Source: Isoetes engelmannii
Lineage: Eukaryota > Streptophyta > Lycopodiopsida > Isoetales > Isoetaceae
NCBI GenBank assembly: GCA_011763485.2
Contig: JAANSK020244720.1
Span: 1 to 23,877 of the forward strand
Direction of reading: 5' to 3'
DNA length: 23,877 nt
The translations under genes and the position numbers were made by a program. Below the pieces are notes generated by a model. The model did no database searches. It saw nothing but the letters and a program-made list of their open reading frames with translations, and had not been told where the DNA came from. Positions 10,432 to 19,609 of the stretch are shown in pieces (the stretch's first letter is position 1; each line of letters opens with the position of its first letter).

Positions 10432-10829
10432 TGGAAGAACTGGCTGAAGCGCTTCATGTGAGAGTGGAAAGATTGATTTATCTCTCTAAAGAACGTATAA
10501 CTGCAAGTTGAGAAACTCAGATGATGGTGGTTTTTGTTTTTCTGATAGGAAATTGAGCATTACATTTATGTGTTTCATTAGTTTCTTATTAGGAGTTGCT
10601 AGGCATTTATTTAGTTTGCAAACAAGTTATTTATGCGCGCGATGACATCTAATAGATTGTACAGTTTCATAGATGGACATTATAAAGTCCTTGCAGTTGC
10701 ATCATATCGTTATGCTGCAATCCCAGATGTGATAGTGATTTCTGTTGTCATAGTGCAGTCCTTGTAAGTGGTCCTGAGTCAATGGCAACAACACAACCAA
10801 TGCCTATATTAAACTAAAGTATTTGTGTT

Positions 10830-11087
10830 TTGGACAAACAATGCATATTACTGGTAGGGGATGTTCCTATAAATCAGGATCCATCCGATACAAGGAAGAG
10901 AATAGTGGGCAAGGAAGCTAGAAGTGATATTTTGGACATACAATGCATCTTACGAGTAGGGAATCTTCCTATAAATCAGGCTCACTCCAATACAAGGAAG
11001 AGAATAGTGGGCAAGGAACCTAGAACTGATTTGAAAAGCTTAATAGGAACTAAAAAATTGCTTAGATTATGTCTGCCAAACCAATAA
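10830..11087 (+). pseudogene. Relic frame with a 34-codon tandem repeat, family unknown
   Basis: An open frame of 85 codons without an ATG start (it opens on TTG). It is built from two in-phase 102-base units, beginning near 10830 and 10932. The copies share QCIL, VG, PINQ, TRKRIVGKE and a closing R-x-D. Several differences between the copies are first- or second-base changes, and the repeat keeps frame. A second open frame, 11083-11262 (+), overlaps its end in another phase and may be the continuation after a frameshift. I recognise no domain. It lies between the two repeat B copies. Confidence 0.4.
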
Positions 11088-11262
11088 TCTAGAAGAAAGA
11101 GCGGGTTTGAAATTCGATTCTGTTGATAGTGAATGCAAAGTCATTAGCATGGAAGCTTGTTTGGAAAGCATAAGCTTCTTGTGGGGCCAAACCCATTGTC
11201 TATGCAGTTGGAGCCTGCCAACACGACAGCGAAGATTCCAGCCCATGCATGAGTTCTCATAA
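11083..11262 (+). pseudogene. Possible downstream piece of the 34-codon-repeat relic
   Basis: A 59-codon open frame without an obvious start. It has a balanced, protein-like composition (LEERAGLKFDSVDSECKV near its start) and a Cys/Trp-rich end. It overlaps the end of the preceding frame by a few bases in a different phase, which suggests one decayed gene. No family is recognised. Confidence 0.25.
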
Positions 11263-11367
11263 GCCTGCACACTCATAGAAGGGAGGTTTAATTCAAGAAT
11301 TGTTTAGTGTGGGTGTTAACATGGAATCGTTCCCGAAGCTGTGGATCAGATTCATCATGCTAAAACT

Positions 11368-11510
11368 GACATCATTATTTAAAACATCATTCCTGATCTC
11401 TCTTATAACAAATCATTTTCCATTTGCAGATAATATATGGATTCAAAGATAATTGTGGTGGGGAACCAACAAGATTATGATGATCATGGGGTAGATCTAT
11501 ATTGGTTCTT
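11368..11510. repeat. Dispersed repeat B, copy 2
   Basis: Direct-orientation partner of 10206-10338, with a few substitutions and a short insertion near 11408-11425. The tract after it (11511-11810) holds a further imperfect duplication: GGTGCATAGATTAGGCAGATATTGG follows one copy, and TAGTACTTTCATAAAGGTGCA recurs as TAGTACTTTCATTAAGGTGCA. Confidence 0.8.
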
Positions 11511-11799
11511 TGTGTTGTCTGAGAATGCTGAATCTAGTTCTAATCTTTACTTGAATAAGGAAGGCAGCCTCCTAAGAGTAGCTTAGTTGTTGCATCCAAG
11601 TGTCCTGGCTAAATACTGGCGCTCTTTTTCACAATAGTACTTTCATAAAGGTGCATAGATTAGGCAGATATTGGTGCTTTTGTTCGCAATAGTACTTTCA
11701 TTAAGGTGCATTCTATGGCTAGAATCTCCAAGTTGCTTAAGGCAACCAATCTGTTTGCAAAATATGCAAAAAGTCATCAATTACATCTGTTATAGCTCT

Positions 11800-12266
11800 T
11801 AACCCGGTTCCAGCCCCAGTTCCTATTTTTGCTCCTAATCTTGATCCCGATTCTGTTTCTATTCATCATCTGGTTCCTGATCTTGATCATGCTCCTATTT
11901 CTCCTCTTGCACTTGTTCCTATCTCTATACCTACCCTAGCTCTAGATTCACGTTTGAGCTCCAATTCTATCTCCAATGTGCCTTTATGTCTTGATGTGCC
12001 CCCAGTTTTAGATCATGGCTCCTGATCTAGACCGTTGTTCCGATCCTGAGTTAGCATTTGTTTCTATTCATATTCCTGCTCTAGTTCTTGGATATGCTCA
12101 TGCTTTTACGTTTGAGCTCCAATTATATCTCCAATATGCCTTTATGTCTTGATGTGCCCCCAGTTTTAGGCCATGCTTCTGATCTAGACCGTTGTCCCGA
12201 TCCTGAATTATCATTTGTTTCTATTCATATTCCTGCTCTAGTTCTTGGATATGTTCATGCTTCTGT
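11800..12266 (+). repeat. Pro/Asp-rich coding-like tract with 158-bp tandem duplication
   Basis: Units 11951-12108 and 12109-12266 are nearly identical, both starting CGTTTGAGCTCCAATT. Just upstream, 11801-12020 reads as an open frame rich in P, V, D, L and I (short PxP and LDP-like motifs), ending at a TGA. The unit length is not a multiple of three, so the second copy shifts frame. This is either low-complexity protein remnant or simple CT-rich sequence with coding-like periodicity. No gene is called. Confidence 0.8.
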
Positions 12267-12391
12267 CCTAATCATGATCTCAACCCGGCTCTTGTGCCAA
12301 CTCCTCCAATTCACGTTCCAATATCAATCTCTAGTTATATTTCATAACTTATCCTTGTGTTAGACATTGCCCCATGTCTTGATCTCATTCC

Positions 12392-12843
12392 AAACAAGGA
12401 TTGATATTGATTCAACTCCTGATCTCGATGTTAATTTCTTTTGTACCTATGCTAGTGTTATTTGGATGTTTGTTTTGTACCTATGCTAGTGTTATTTGGA
12501 TGTTTGACCTTGGGAGTAAGAATAATGACTTCAAAATCATCCTTAGAAGGGAAGCCATCATCATTTGGAGAAGGATAGTAAAACAAGGATCTTGATATTA
12601 ATTCAACTCCTGATCTCGATGTTAACTTCTTTTGTGCATATGCTAGTGTTATTTGGATATTTGACCTTGGGAGTAAGAATGGTGGCCTTCATCCTTAGAA
12701 GGGAAGCCATTATCATTTGGAGCGGGATAGTATGACGACCATACGAGTATAATATGAAGACGATCATCGCACATACGCAAAAGACTTATTATGTTAAAGA
12801 TGGGGTTCATACGCAAAAGACTTATTATGTTGGAGATGGAGTT
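12392..12843. repeat. Cluster of nested tandem duplications (about 190, 34 and 36 bp)
   Basis: The segment starting AAACAAGGA at 12392 recurs from 12581, a period of about 190. Inside the first copy, a 34-bp unit beginning TTTTGTACCTATGCTAGTGT (12439 and 12473) is doubled. Further on, a 36-bp unit beginning CATACGCAAAAGACTTATTA is doubled at 12772 and 12808. Repeated slippage or unequal exchange in a non-coding tract is the simplest reading. Confidence 0.85.
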
Positions 12844-12953
12844 TGAAACCACGATCTTTTAGTTGCAAGTCATAGATTATTACCAAGTGTGCTATGTACT
12901 TCCCTTAGTGACATTCTTTTGCATATTCCTCATATGAGTGGCAATTTTCGGGA

Positions 12954-12973
12954 GGTTCTAGGACATTCCAGAA
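12954..12973. promoter_or_regulatory. Heat-shock-element-like site upstream of the retroelement frames
   Basis: Four contiguous five-base units read gTTCt, aGGAc, aTTCc, aGAAc, against the heat-shock-factor pattern of alternating nTTCn and nGAAn. Three units are perfect and one has a single mismatch. Two weaker units precede it (12944-12953). The outer part is also an inverted repeat, GGTTCT (12953-12958) with AGAACC (12969-12974). A TATA-like tract lies near 13036-13050, followed by the first retroelement frames about 250 bases on. It could be part of the U3 of a decayed LTR. No LTR boundary was found. Confidence 0.45.
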
Positions 12974-13293
12974 CCTGCATGTGCGACACTTAGCGAGATC
13001 TCATCCGTTGGAGTGGCACGATCTGGACCATTGGCTTATATGTATCTATATTGGAGAACCTCATTCTTGTCAAACCATTCCGGTTCAATGCCAGTCTTCA
13101 GCCTTCTAGACATCTGTCTTGTGTTCCTGCTCACCTTCTGGCCATTGTACTTCTGATTTCTTGATCATATATCAGATTCTTGTCGATTGTTCACGTATTT
13201 TTTGGATATTTTCCACGTTTTTCCTTGTTCTTCGCGTGGGTTCATGACACAACACTCCAGTCAAGCCATAGAACTCAACCCCTTGATTCCAGG

Positions 13294-14330
13294 AAAGATG
13301 AGCAACTGTTGCTAGAATATGAGGGGAATATCACAGAATAGCAACAACAACAACAACAACAACAAGACAAAATGCTAGATGATGTGGAACATCATTGACA
13401 TTCCCTTCGACAAAGAAGAAGAAGCTAGAATGCAGCTACAAGTTCAACAACAACACAACCTGTGGGCACCAGAGGAGGCTGGATTGGGGATGACAAGTGA
13501 ACGAAAAAGAGTACCTTCTCCGCAATGACATTAAGCATCTACCACAATGTCAGTCACACAACTACAGTATAGACGAAATGTTAGCTTTGCTCTGCTTAAA
13601 CGAGGACTATGATGACTTCATTCATCATCAAACACAGGAGTTCACTATGGAAGAGTGAGAGACAGAGACACACAGAGGAACAAATATGCCAGAAAGAGAT
13701 GCCTTCCTCAGGATCTGAGGATGGATGAACGAACATAATGAGCCGTCGGACGAGGAGTTCTACACAATTCAAGATAGGCTCGGCATCAGCGGGAAAACCA
13801 CAAACGTTTTCCAACCAAGTAGTTCTTCCAGCAACCCCGACAGAAGGGAACGTGAAGGCATCCAGCTCAACACATACAGGTCTATGCAAATATATTACAA
13901 AGACCTATGGGCAGTGCAGGTTGACGAATATGCATTTCGATATCGACAAGGGACAACCAGACCTGCAGAAGGTCAACAAGCAGTGGTATTGCAGTATTAC
14001 CTGCCACTTCTAACCGACCGACTGATCGTTTTTCACAAGACCTTCAGTCCAAGGGGAGCGGGGGCGGTATACATGCTCATTGCATTATCAAGCTACGACA
14101 AGCACACTAGATTGGCCGGCAACATCGACCATGTCATACTAGTGAAGAGAGCTATAGCATTGCATGTTTTTGACTTTGCTATACCTAATCTCAAAATGGT
14201 ATGCTTAGCTGTCACGGTAGCCCATACTTTACGACAAGGATCAGAAGAAGTCACAACTCTGCTATTCAAGGAGGAACATCCCAAAGCACCCTCCTCAGAC
14301 TTGGGGGAAGAATCACCGCCGAAGAAGTAG
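13294..14330 (+). pseudogene. Unrecognised gag-position frame of the Ty3/gypsy relic
   Basis: Coding-like sequence runs from about 13294 in three phase segments: one leading into a (CAA)8 tract, one from about 13379 to 13500, and a long one from 13497 to 14330. The last has in-frame TGA stops at 13656 and 13716, and is open for 201 codons from 13725. It contains a SSSSS linker at about residues 32-36 of that part, and a structured-looking middle (QYYLPLLTDRLIVFHKTF). It ends in an acidic/lysine tail. It sits directly before the protease, where gag belongs, but I see no CCHC zinc knuckle and no gag motif. Family unknown; probably the gag or an extra frame of the same element. Confidence 0.5.
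13342..13365. repeat. (CAA)n microsatellite
   Basis: Eight CAA units in a row. In the frame that reads GluTyrGluGly just before, they encode a run of glutamines within the gag-position relic. Confidence 0.95.
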
Positions 14331-14439
14331 AGTAATATATCCGTGATAATCCCGATTATCATTTTCATTGAGCTGTAACCTATCTATATGATATGTATTT
14401 GGATTTATGGTATATATATAAAGACATACTAGCAAGTGG

Positions 14440-15906
14440 GGCAATCAGGTAAACGACAGAGAAAAGGGCCAATTTTAACATTGGATTGCCAGGAATTGAT
14501 ATTGACATGGGAACAAAAATTATGGATATGGGGAAGTATGACCTCATAATAGAAATGGAATATTTGATCGCAGCAAAAGCATTTATCAATTGCGGGATTA
14601 GAAAGGTCACTTTCACGGCGCCGAACATAAAGACTACAGAAAAAGCAGGTAAAGAGGTTACCCCCAATAATGCAATGCATGTCTAGTAAGAAATTACTCA
14701 AATGCATAAAGAGAGAACAAGTAGCCAATATCTTCAAAATCGAAGCCGCAGATGTAGACTCATGTAAGGAAAAAGAAGATAAGACCTTGAGCAACTTGGC
14801 TAAGCTAGTGGCTAAGTTAATTAAAGAATTCCACGACATCTTTTGGGATGAGATCAAGAAGCTTCCATCCTATAGGGGAGTAGAGTGTGAAATAGCACTG
14901 GAACCAGGGACGAAGCCAACCAGTAAAGCTCCCTATAGGATGACAAGTCATGAGCTAACGGAATTAAAGAAACAGTTGCAGGAGCTTTTAGACCTAGGGT
15001 TCATAAGACCTAGTGTCTCTGCATTTGGGCCATCAATACTATTTGTTAAGAGGAAGGATGGGATTTTGAGAATGTGCAATGACTACCGTCAATTGAACAA
15101 GCACACCGTCAAGAATAATCATGCCCTCCCAGTGCAAACGATCTAATGGATCAACTCCAAGGGGTGAAAATCTTCTCCAAGATAAACCTTAGGTCAGGTT
15201 ATCACCAAATCAGGATAAAAGAAGAAGCTGTCCACAAGACTGCATGCAGGAAGGTATGGCCACTATGAATTCACGGTCATGCCATTTGGATTGTCCAATG
15301 CCTCCGCAACATTCATGAGGCTCATGAATGATATATTTCTAGAATTTGTCGATGAATTTGTGATTATTATCTTTGATGACATTCTCATATATAATAGAAC
15401 TCTAGAAGAGCACGTCAACCACTTGAAAAGAGCTCTAGTGAAGTTAAGAAGACATCAGTTATACGCAAAGCTGAGTAAGTGTCACTTTGCGACAACCAGA
15501 GTCAAATATTTGGAACATGTCATCTGGGCAGAAGGAATTTCAACGGATCCAACAAAGATCCAAGCAATGATACAATGGACATCTCCAAAGAATATGCATG
15601 AGATAAGAAGCTTCTTAGGCTTAGCAGGCTAGTAAAAAAATTGTTAAGAACTTCGCCAAAGTAGCCACACCATTGACGGGCCTCACAAGGGCAGGGAAGA
15701 TTAAAAACAAGGTGCAGCACAGTTTTGATAAATTAAAGGACGGCTGGACAATTACCCCAGTTTTAACATTGCCCGACCAAGAAAAGGATAAGTTGGTAGC
15801 AACGGATGCAAGCAAAAGTGCAACCGGATCCGTCCTGATGCAAGAAGACAGAGTAGTTACATATGACTCGAGGAAAATGAACGATGCTGGGATGCGCTAT
15901 CCAATA
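14440..15906 (+). mobile_element. Ty3/gypsy (chromovirus-like) pol fragment: protease end, RT, start of RNase H
   Basis: In order: the protease C-terminus (GKYDLIIEMEYL, about 14535-14570); the RT N-terminal part ([20 protein letters not shown], then [20 protein letters not shown], 14925-15055); [15 protein letters not shown] to 15123; DQLQGVKIFSKINLRSGYHQ after a phase change; MPFGLSNASATFM at 15279-15317; the active site IFDDILIY at about 15370-15393; and after another shift FAKVATPLTGLT and the RNase H start (VATDASKSATGSVLMQE, then YDSRKMNDAGMRYP). At least four phase changes and several stops make it dead. Integrase and the rest of RNase H are missing: the match stops at about 15906, where PPR sequence on the other strand begins. 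The motif wording is that of plant chromoviruses. Confidence 0.94.
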
Positions 15907-15911
15907 TAGGA

Positions 15912-17060
15912 CCAAAGCAAATATATCAAAGCATTCCCTACACTGTCAGATTGAAACCCAGCTTTAATAATTTGGTCATGAACAACTCTGCCTTGCTCTA
16001 GGACTTGATCACCTTGACATGCTTTCAATATGTGCAGGAAGGTGACATGGTTTGGTTTTATATCCACATGCTGCATCTTTTCAAGCTGATTGAGGCAAGC
16101 TGGCCCATTCCATAATCAGCATACTCTGCAATGGCTGTGTTCCATGATACTACGCCCCAATTAGATAAGTTATTTAAAACATTGTCTACCCTCTATGCTC
16201 CCACATTTCATGTACATGTTGATCAGAGTAGTTTCTACCAAATTATCTTATTCATGACAACAGATAATGGTTTGTTCATGTAAAACCTGTCCTGTTCAAT
16301 AGCTCCTATTCCCACATGTTTGCAAATTGTCAGCAATATCGGATCATTTGTTTTTATGGCCTGCTTTTGCATTTATTGAGAGCACACTAATGCGAGATGA
16401 TCTTCATCATGTTTAACTCCTCCTGCAATAATTGTACCCCATGATTAAATGTGTGGATTTAGAAAATTGCCAAAGACCTGAATTGCCTCCTGTAAGCTAC
16501 TACAATTGAAATACATAGCAATAATGAAACTTCCAACAACAATCATGTTTACCTTATTTCTCCAAATCTGTTGATGCATGATTCGGCCATGTTGTACATT
16601 GTGGCATGCCTTCAAGATGTCTGAATATCTTATTTCATATGGTTTTATTAGCCTCTTCTTGCATTTTGTCAAAATAGTCTATAGCAAGGAAGGTCTGTCC
16701 ATGTTCAACATATCCAAAAATTACTACACTCCATGATACTACATCTAGAATGACCATTTTGTGGAACACTTCAAGTGCCTCTTCCAAAGTTCCACATTTA
16801 GCATAAAAATCAACCAAGGGTATTCTCCATTACCACATCTACATGGATTCCACTTTAAATATTGTTATTATGGATGAGTCATCCATATGCAAGACTATGT
16901 AACCCTTCAAGCCCACAATATAAACATATTTGCTACCTTTTAAGCTTTCCATTTGTATTCTATGGTACAATTCAAGGGCATAGTTACCTTAGCCAAGGTT
17001 GGCATCAACCCAAATTATGAAGCTTTATGTACATTGGCTTGGCATCAGAACAATGTGAAT
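15912..17060 (-). pseudogene. Pentatricopeptide-repeat (PPR, PLS-type) pseudogene fragment
   Basis: Read on the minus strand from about 17060, frames shift several times but give successive PPR units. LVDFYAKCGTLEEALEVFHKM and DVVSWSVVIFGYVEHGQ come from 16690-16820, and SDILKACHNVQHGRIMHQQI with SSLQEAIQVFGNF from 16455-16650. A stretch like SWGTIIAGG covers about 16380-16440. VVSWNTAIAEYADYGMGQ lies near 16105-16160, and KPNHVTFLHILKAC with LEQGRVVHDQIIKAGFQSD from 15945-16060. GNALIY ends near 15920. Known of the family: organelle RNA-binding proteins for editing or processing. Frameshifts and stops exclude function. It is cut off at its 3' end by the gypsy pol fragment. Confidence 0.88.
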
Positions 17061-17783
17061 GCCTGGTTTGTCACGAATAAACTCTCACAATTTTTATAAA
17101 AACAAATTAAATAATCACCCAAAACAAACATTGCGTCAAGCTTGCTCTGTACCAACAGGGATTGAACACTCGTCGACCACTTTCTCCATTCTTTTTTCCT
17201 AAATGCTACAAAACGATAGAGACATCTATGTAGGCTAGTAGCGGAACCTTTAATAGAATGGTTGTCTTACAACTGCGGAATCTTTAGCAGAATGATTGCC
17301 TTACAGCAGCTACAACTTTTTAAGAATCTCTAATATACAAATTTGCAAAGCAAGGACTTAGACCATTCCCTGCGTAAGGAACAAAGTTTAGTAGATAACA
17401 TTATACATAGGGAGGACTTACAGGACTACAATGCTAAAACTTGTTCAGTTGCTCTATTTCAAATGCTAATCATTTTCCTATATAACAGATTCGTTACAAT
17501 ATTAGGAATCTTTATTCCAAATAGCATAGTATACAACATAGTGTCAAACTCGTGTAACTGTAATTTTTGTTCTTGTTTGTACACCCATTGTTTCATCCTT
17601 TGGTGATGAAAGAATATATGACTCATCAAATGTCCCTCCAATAACAAGACGTCCATAATTGACTACTATGGAGTGGGCCAGGTCCACAATTTGTTCTTGA
17701 TTAGCATCTATATTGGTACACTTGGATCACCCTTCTTGCCCCTAGAGCTTTTAAATGAAGAGGATAAAACATGTCATCAATGA
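17061..17783. other. Anonymous stretch with a kelch-like fragment (17545-17720, minus)
   Basis: On the minus strand a 58-codon open frame contains LAHSIVVNYGRLVIGGTFDES, which resembles one blade of a kelch repeat (AHS-x-VV-x-NGRL-x-x-GG). No second blade is evident, so this is a weak call. A roughly 34-base imperfect tandem unit (GGAACCTTTAATAGAATG and GGAATCTTTAGCAGAATG) lies near 17243-17310. Nothing else is recognised. Confidence 0.3.
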
Positions 17784-17840
17784 TGTGATATTCCACTATA
17801 ATATATGATATGAATACGTATATTCTACGACCATGTCACC

Positions 17841-17867
17841 ATACAAGTCACCTTATATGACTTGTAT
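17841..17867. repeat. Perfect 10-bp hairpin in the LTR
   Basis: ATACAAGTCA (17841-17850) and its exact reverse complement TGACTTGTAT (17858-17867) are separated by seven bases. A second, smaller palindrome ACCTAA-CC-TTAGGT follows at 17886-17899. Confidence 0.9.
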
Positions 17868-17941
17868 AAATCGTACGTGGCCACACCTAACCTTAGGTAT
17901 GGACACCTAATATCCACATGGGCACATCCTTAGGTATATTG

Positions 17942-17949
17942 CCACGTGG
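17942..17949. promoter_or_regulatory. G-box in the LTR U3 region
   Basis: CCACGTGG is the full palindromic G-box bound by plant bZIP and bHLH factors. An ABRE-type ACGTGGC lies 60 bases upstream. Such pairs are common in stress- and ABA-responsive plant promoters. A role here is inferred from the motif alone. Confidence 0.4.
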
Positions 17950-19356
17950 AAGCCTTCCATTAGAGCCAAGTGTGCTAACTTGAACCCCAACCTATTTTAG
18001 GCCAAACCCTAGACCTACACACTTTTCACTCAACCATCTGCCCGATCCTCAAATCGTCTCGATAGTTCTGATTCAAGGATCATCGTCAACAGCAGTGTGT
18101 ACCGCGAAGCAGCCCCAAGAGTGCGAGCGCATCAACTTGAGGAGCACCTACTCCAAAGATTCGTGAGAGATGGAGCCCGGGGGGGGGGGAGTGGTAGTTC
18201 TTCGGGGCCAAGTATTTCGAGTAGATAGTTAGCTAGTTCATCTGGAAGTTAGCATTCCAGATAAACTAGCATGTCGTATTTCTAGTAGAGCTATATCAGA
18301 ACCCAAACTGTAAGTTAGATGCATGATCTGGATTAGATGTTTATTCTCTTGTTATCAAGTTATGTGATGTGATGATGGTTGAGCTTGTATTTCACATCTC
18401 TTGTGTATTGGGAAGAGGGGTAGAGACCTAGAAGCCTATTCGTAGATGCTGTTTCTAGCTTAGCTCCTAATAATTCCCATTATAATGCAGTCTTTGCATA
18501 GAGCCCACCGGGATGGGCAAGTTACGGGATGGCTGAACACTAGCCAACTGAGATTGGGTGAAGTGGAGGGAAGGACCCTACTGGATGTGGCTCCAGGGGT
18601 CCTCATAGCGAGCTAGGCCTATAGTTAGTCACCTCGTATAGGTCGGGTATGGGTTCGACATTCCCTGGGTTAGGTGCCTCCCTGACTCGTCTAGTTACCA
18701 AGTGCCGTCCTGGCTAGGCATTTGAGGAATCTATTCGAGTAAGGACGTGTGTCGTCACGATCTCTAGCCGCCCATGGAATCCCAGTCTTTGGGAGACGAC
18801 TTGTCCTTCTCCTGTTTCAACGGACCGGGGAGATGCAACCCGGAGTAGTCTCATTGGGTGATACCATAGGATTGCATATCCGAAAGGCTACAACCATCAC
18901 AGAGCTTGACCCAACCTATCTGCAAAGTATGCACAGGAGGGGCGGATGGAGTGGTTAACCCTAGCCATTGCCTATATGCCATCCCAAGTCATTGTGAATA
19001 ACTCAGTCTAATCTATTTGGGGTCCCCTACTATTAGTCAACTTCCCTTGTCTGAGCCTCCTTATCATGTATGTGTTAGATGCATGTCTATGGATATGGTG
19101 ATTGGATGGACCTTGCGACCTTCGTGGTCGATTATTGTTATTATTTGCTACGATGTTTGTGCTTATTGTGTTGTTTTTCTTTCGTCGATGTAGGAGCCCA
19201 TTGAGGAAGGGCCGAACAATAGCTTCGTTCCTTAGCTCGAGGTCCTAGCCATCCCAATACTCGAGTCATACGGAGGGCCCATACGATGGCGAGCCATAGT
19301 ATGGGGGAGTTCCAATGGAGTACACAGTGGAACACCGTATATAAAGAGCGTCACAA

Positions 19357-19368
19357 TGGTATCAGAGC
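19357..19368 (+). other. Primer-binding site (initiator tRNA-Met type)
   Basis: TGGTATCAGAGC matches the usual plant primer-binding site complementary to the 3' end of initiator tRNA-Met. It sits one base after the LTR end. About 240 bases of untranslated leader-like sequence follow before LINE coding sequence appears, so the internal part of this LTR element is lost or lies elsewhere. Confidence 0.9.
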
Positions 19369-19609
19369 ATGATCTTAGTTGACCAGGATCAAGCACTAAG
19401 CCATTACCCTATGTAGCTAACTGGCCTAGCAGAAAATTTGGGGGTCTATCCCAAATATGAACCTCAAAAAGTGGGACAATTTTTTTTCTCACCATTAGAA
19501 GGTAGTTAGCAAGTTATATCTAGTTGTTAGGGTATGCTATTTCTGAAGATAGAGTCTAAAGAAACTTTCTAGTACTTTTGAGCACAACTTGTTCATAACT
19601 AATAGGTTG

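Larger units (their letters stand above)
17784..19355 (+). mobile_element. 5' long terminal repeat of an LTR retrotransposon (about 1572 bp)
   Basis: It starts TGTGATATTCC and ends GAGCGTCACA, so the ends form a TGTGA/TCACA inverted repeat with canonical TG...CA. A primer-binding site follows after one base, which fixes the right end and the plus orientation. The U3-like beginning holds a perfect hairpin (17841-17867), an ACGTGGC word (17875-17881) and a G-box CCACGTGG (17942-17949). A run of 11 G lies at 18179-18189. The partner LTR is not in the window, so the left end is inferred from the terminal inverted repeat only. Confidence 0.75.

Noticed and set aside
10363-10440. Functional tRNA gene
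   Set aside because: The T-arm is perfect, but no acceptor stem or anticodon arm can be formed.
13738-14013. Second open frame overlapping the gag-position frame
   Set aside because: Only one frame is likely to be real. The longer frame has continuity with coding-like sequence upstream across two stops.
17784-19355. Reading the LTR as the 3' LTR of the gypsy pol at 14440-15906
   Set aside because: A primer-binding site directly follows it, which marks a 5' LTR, and a PPR relic separates the two.
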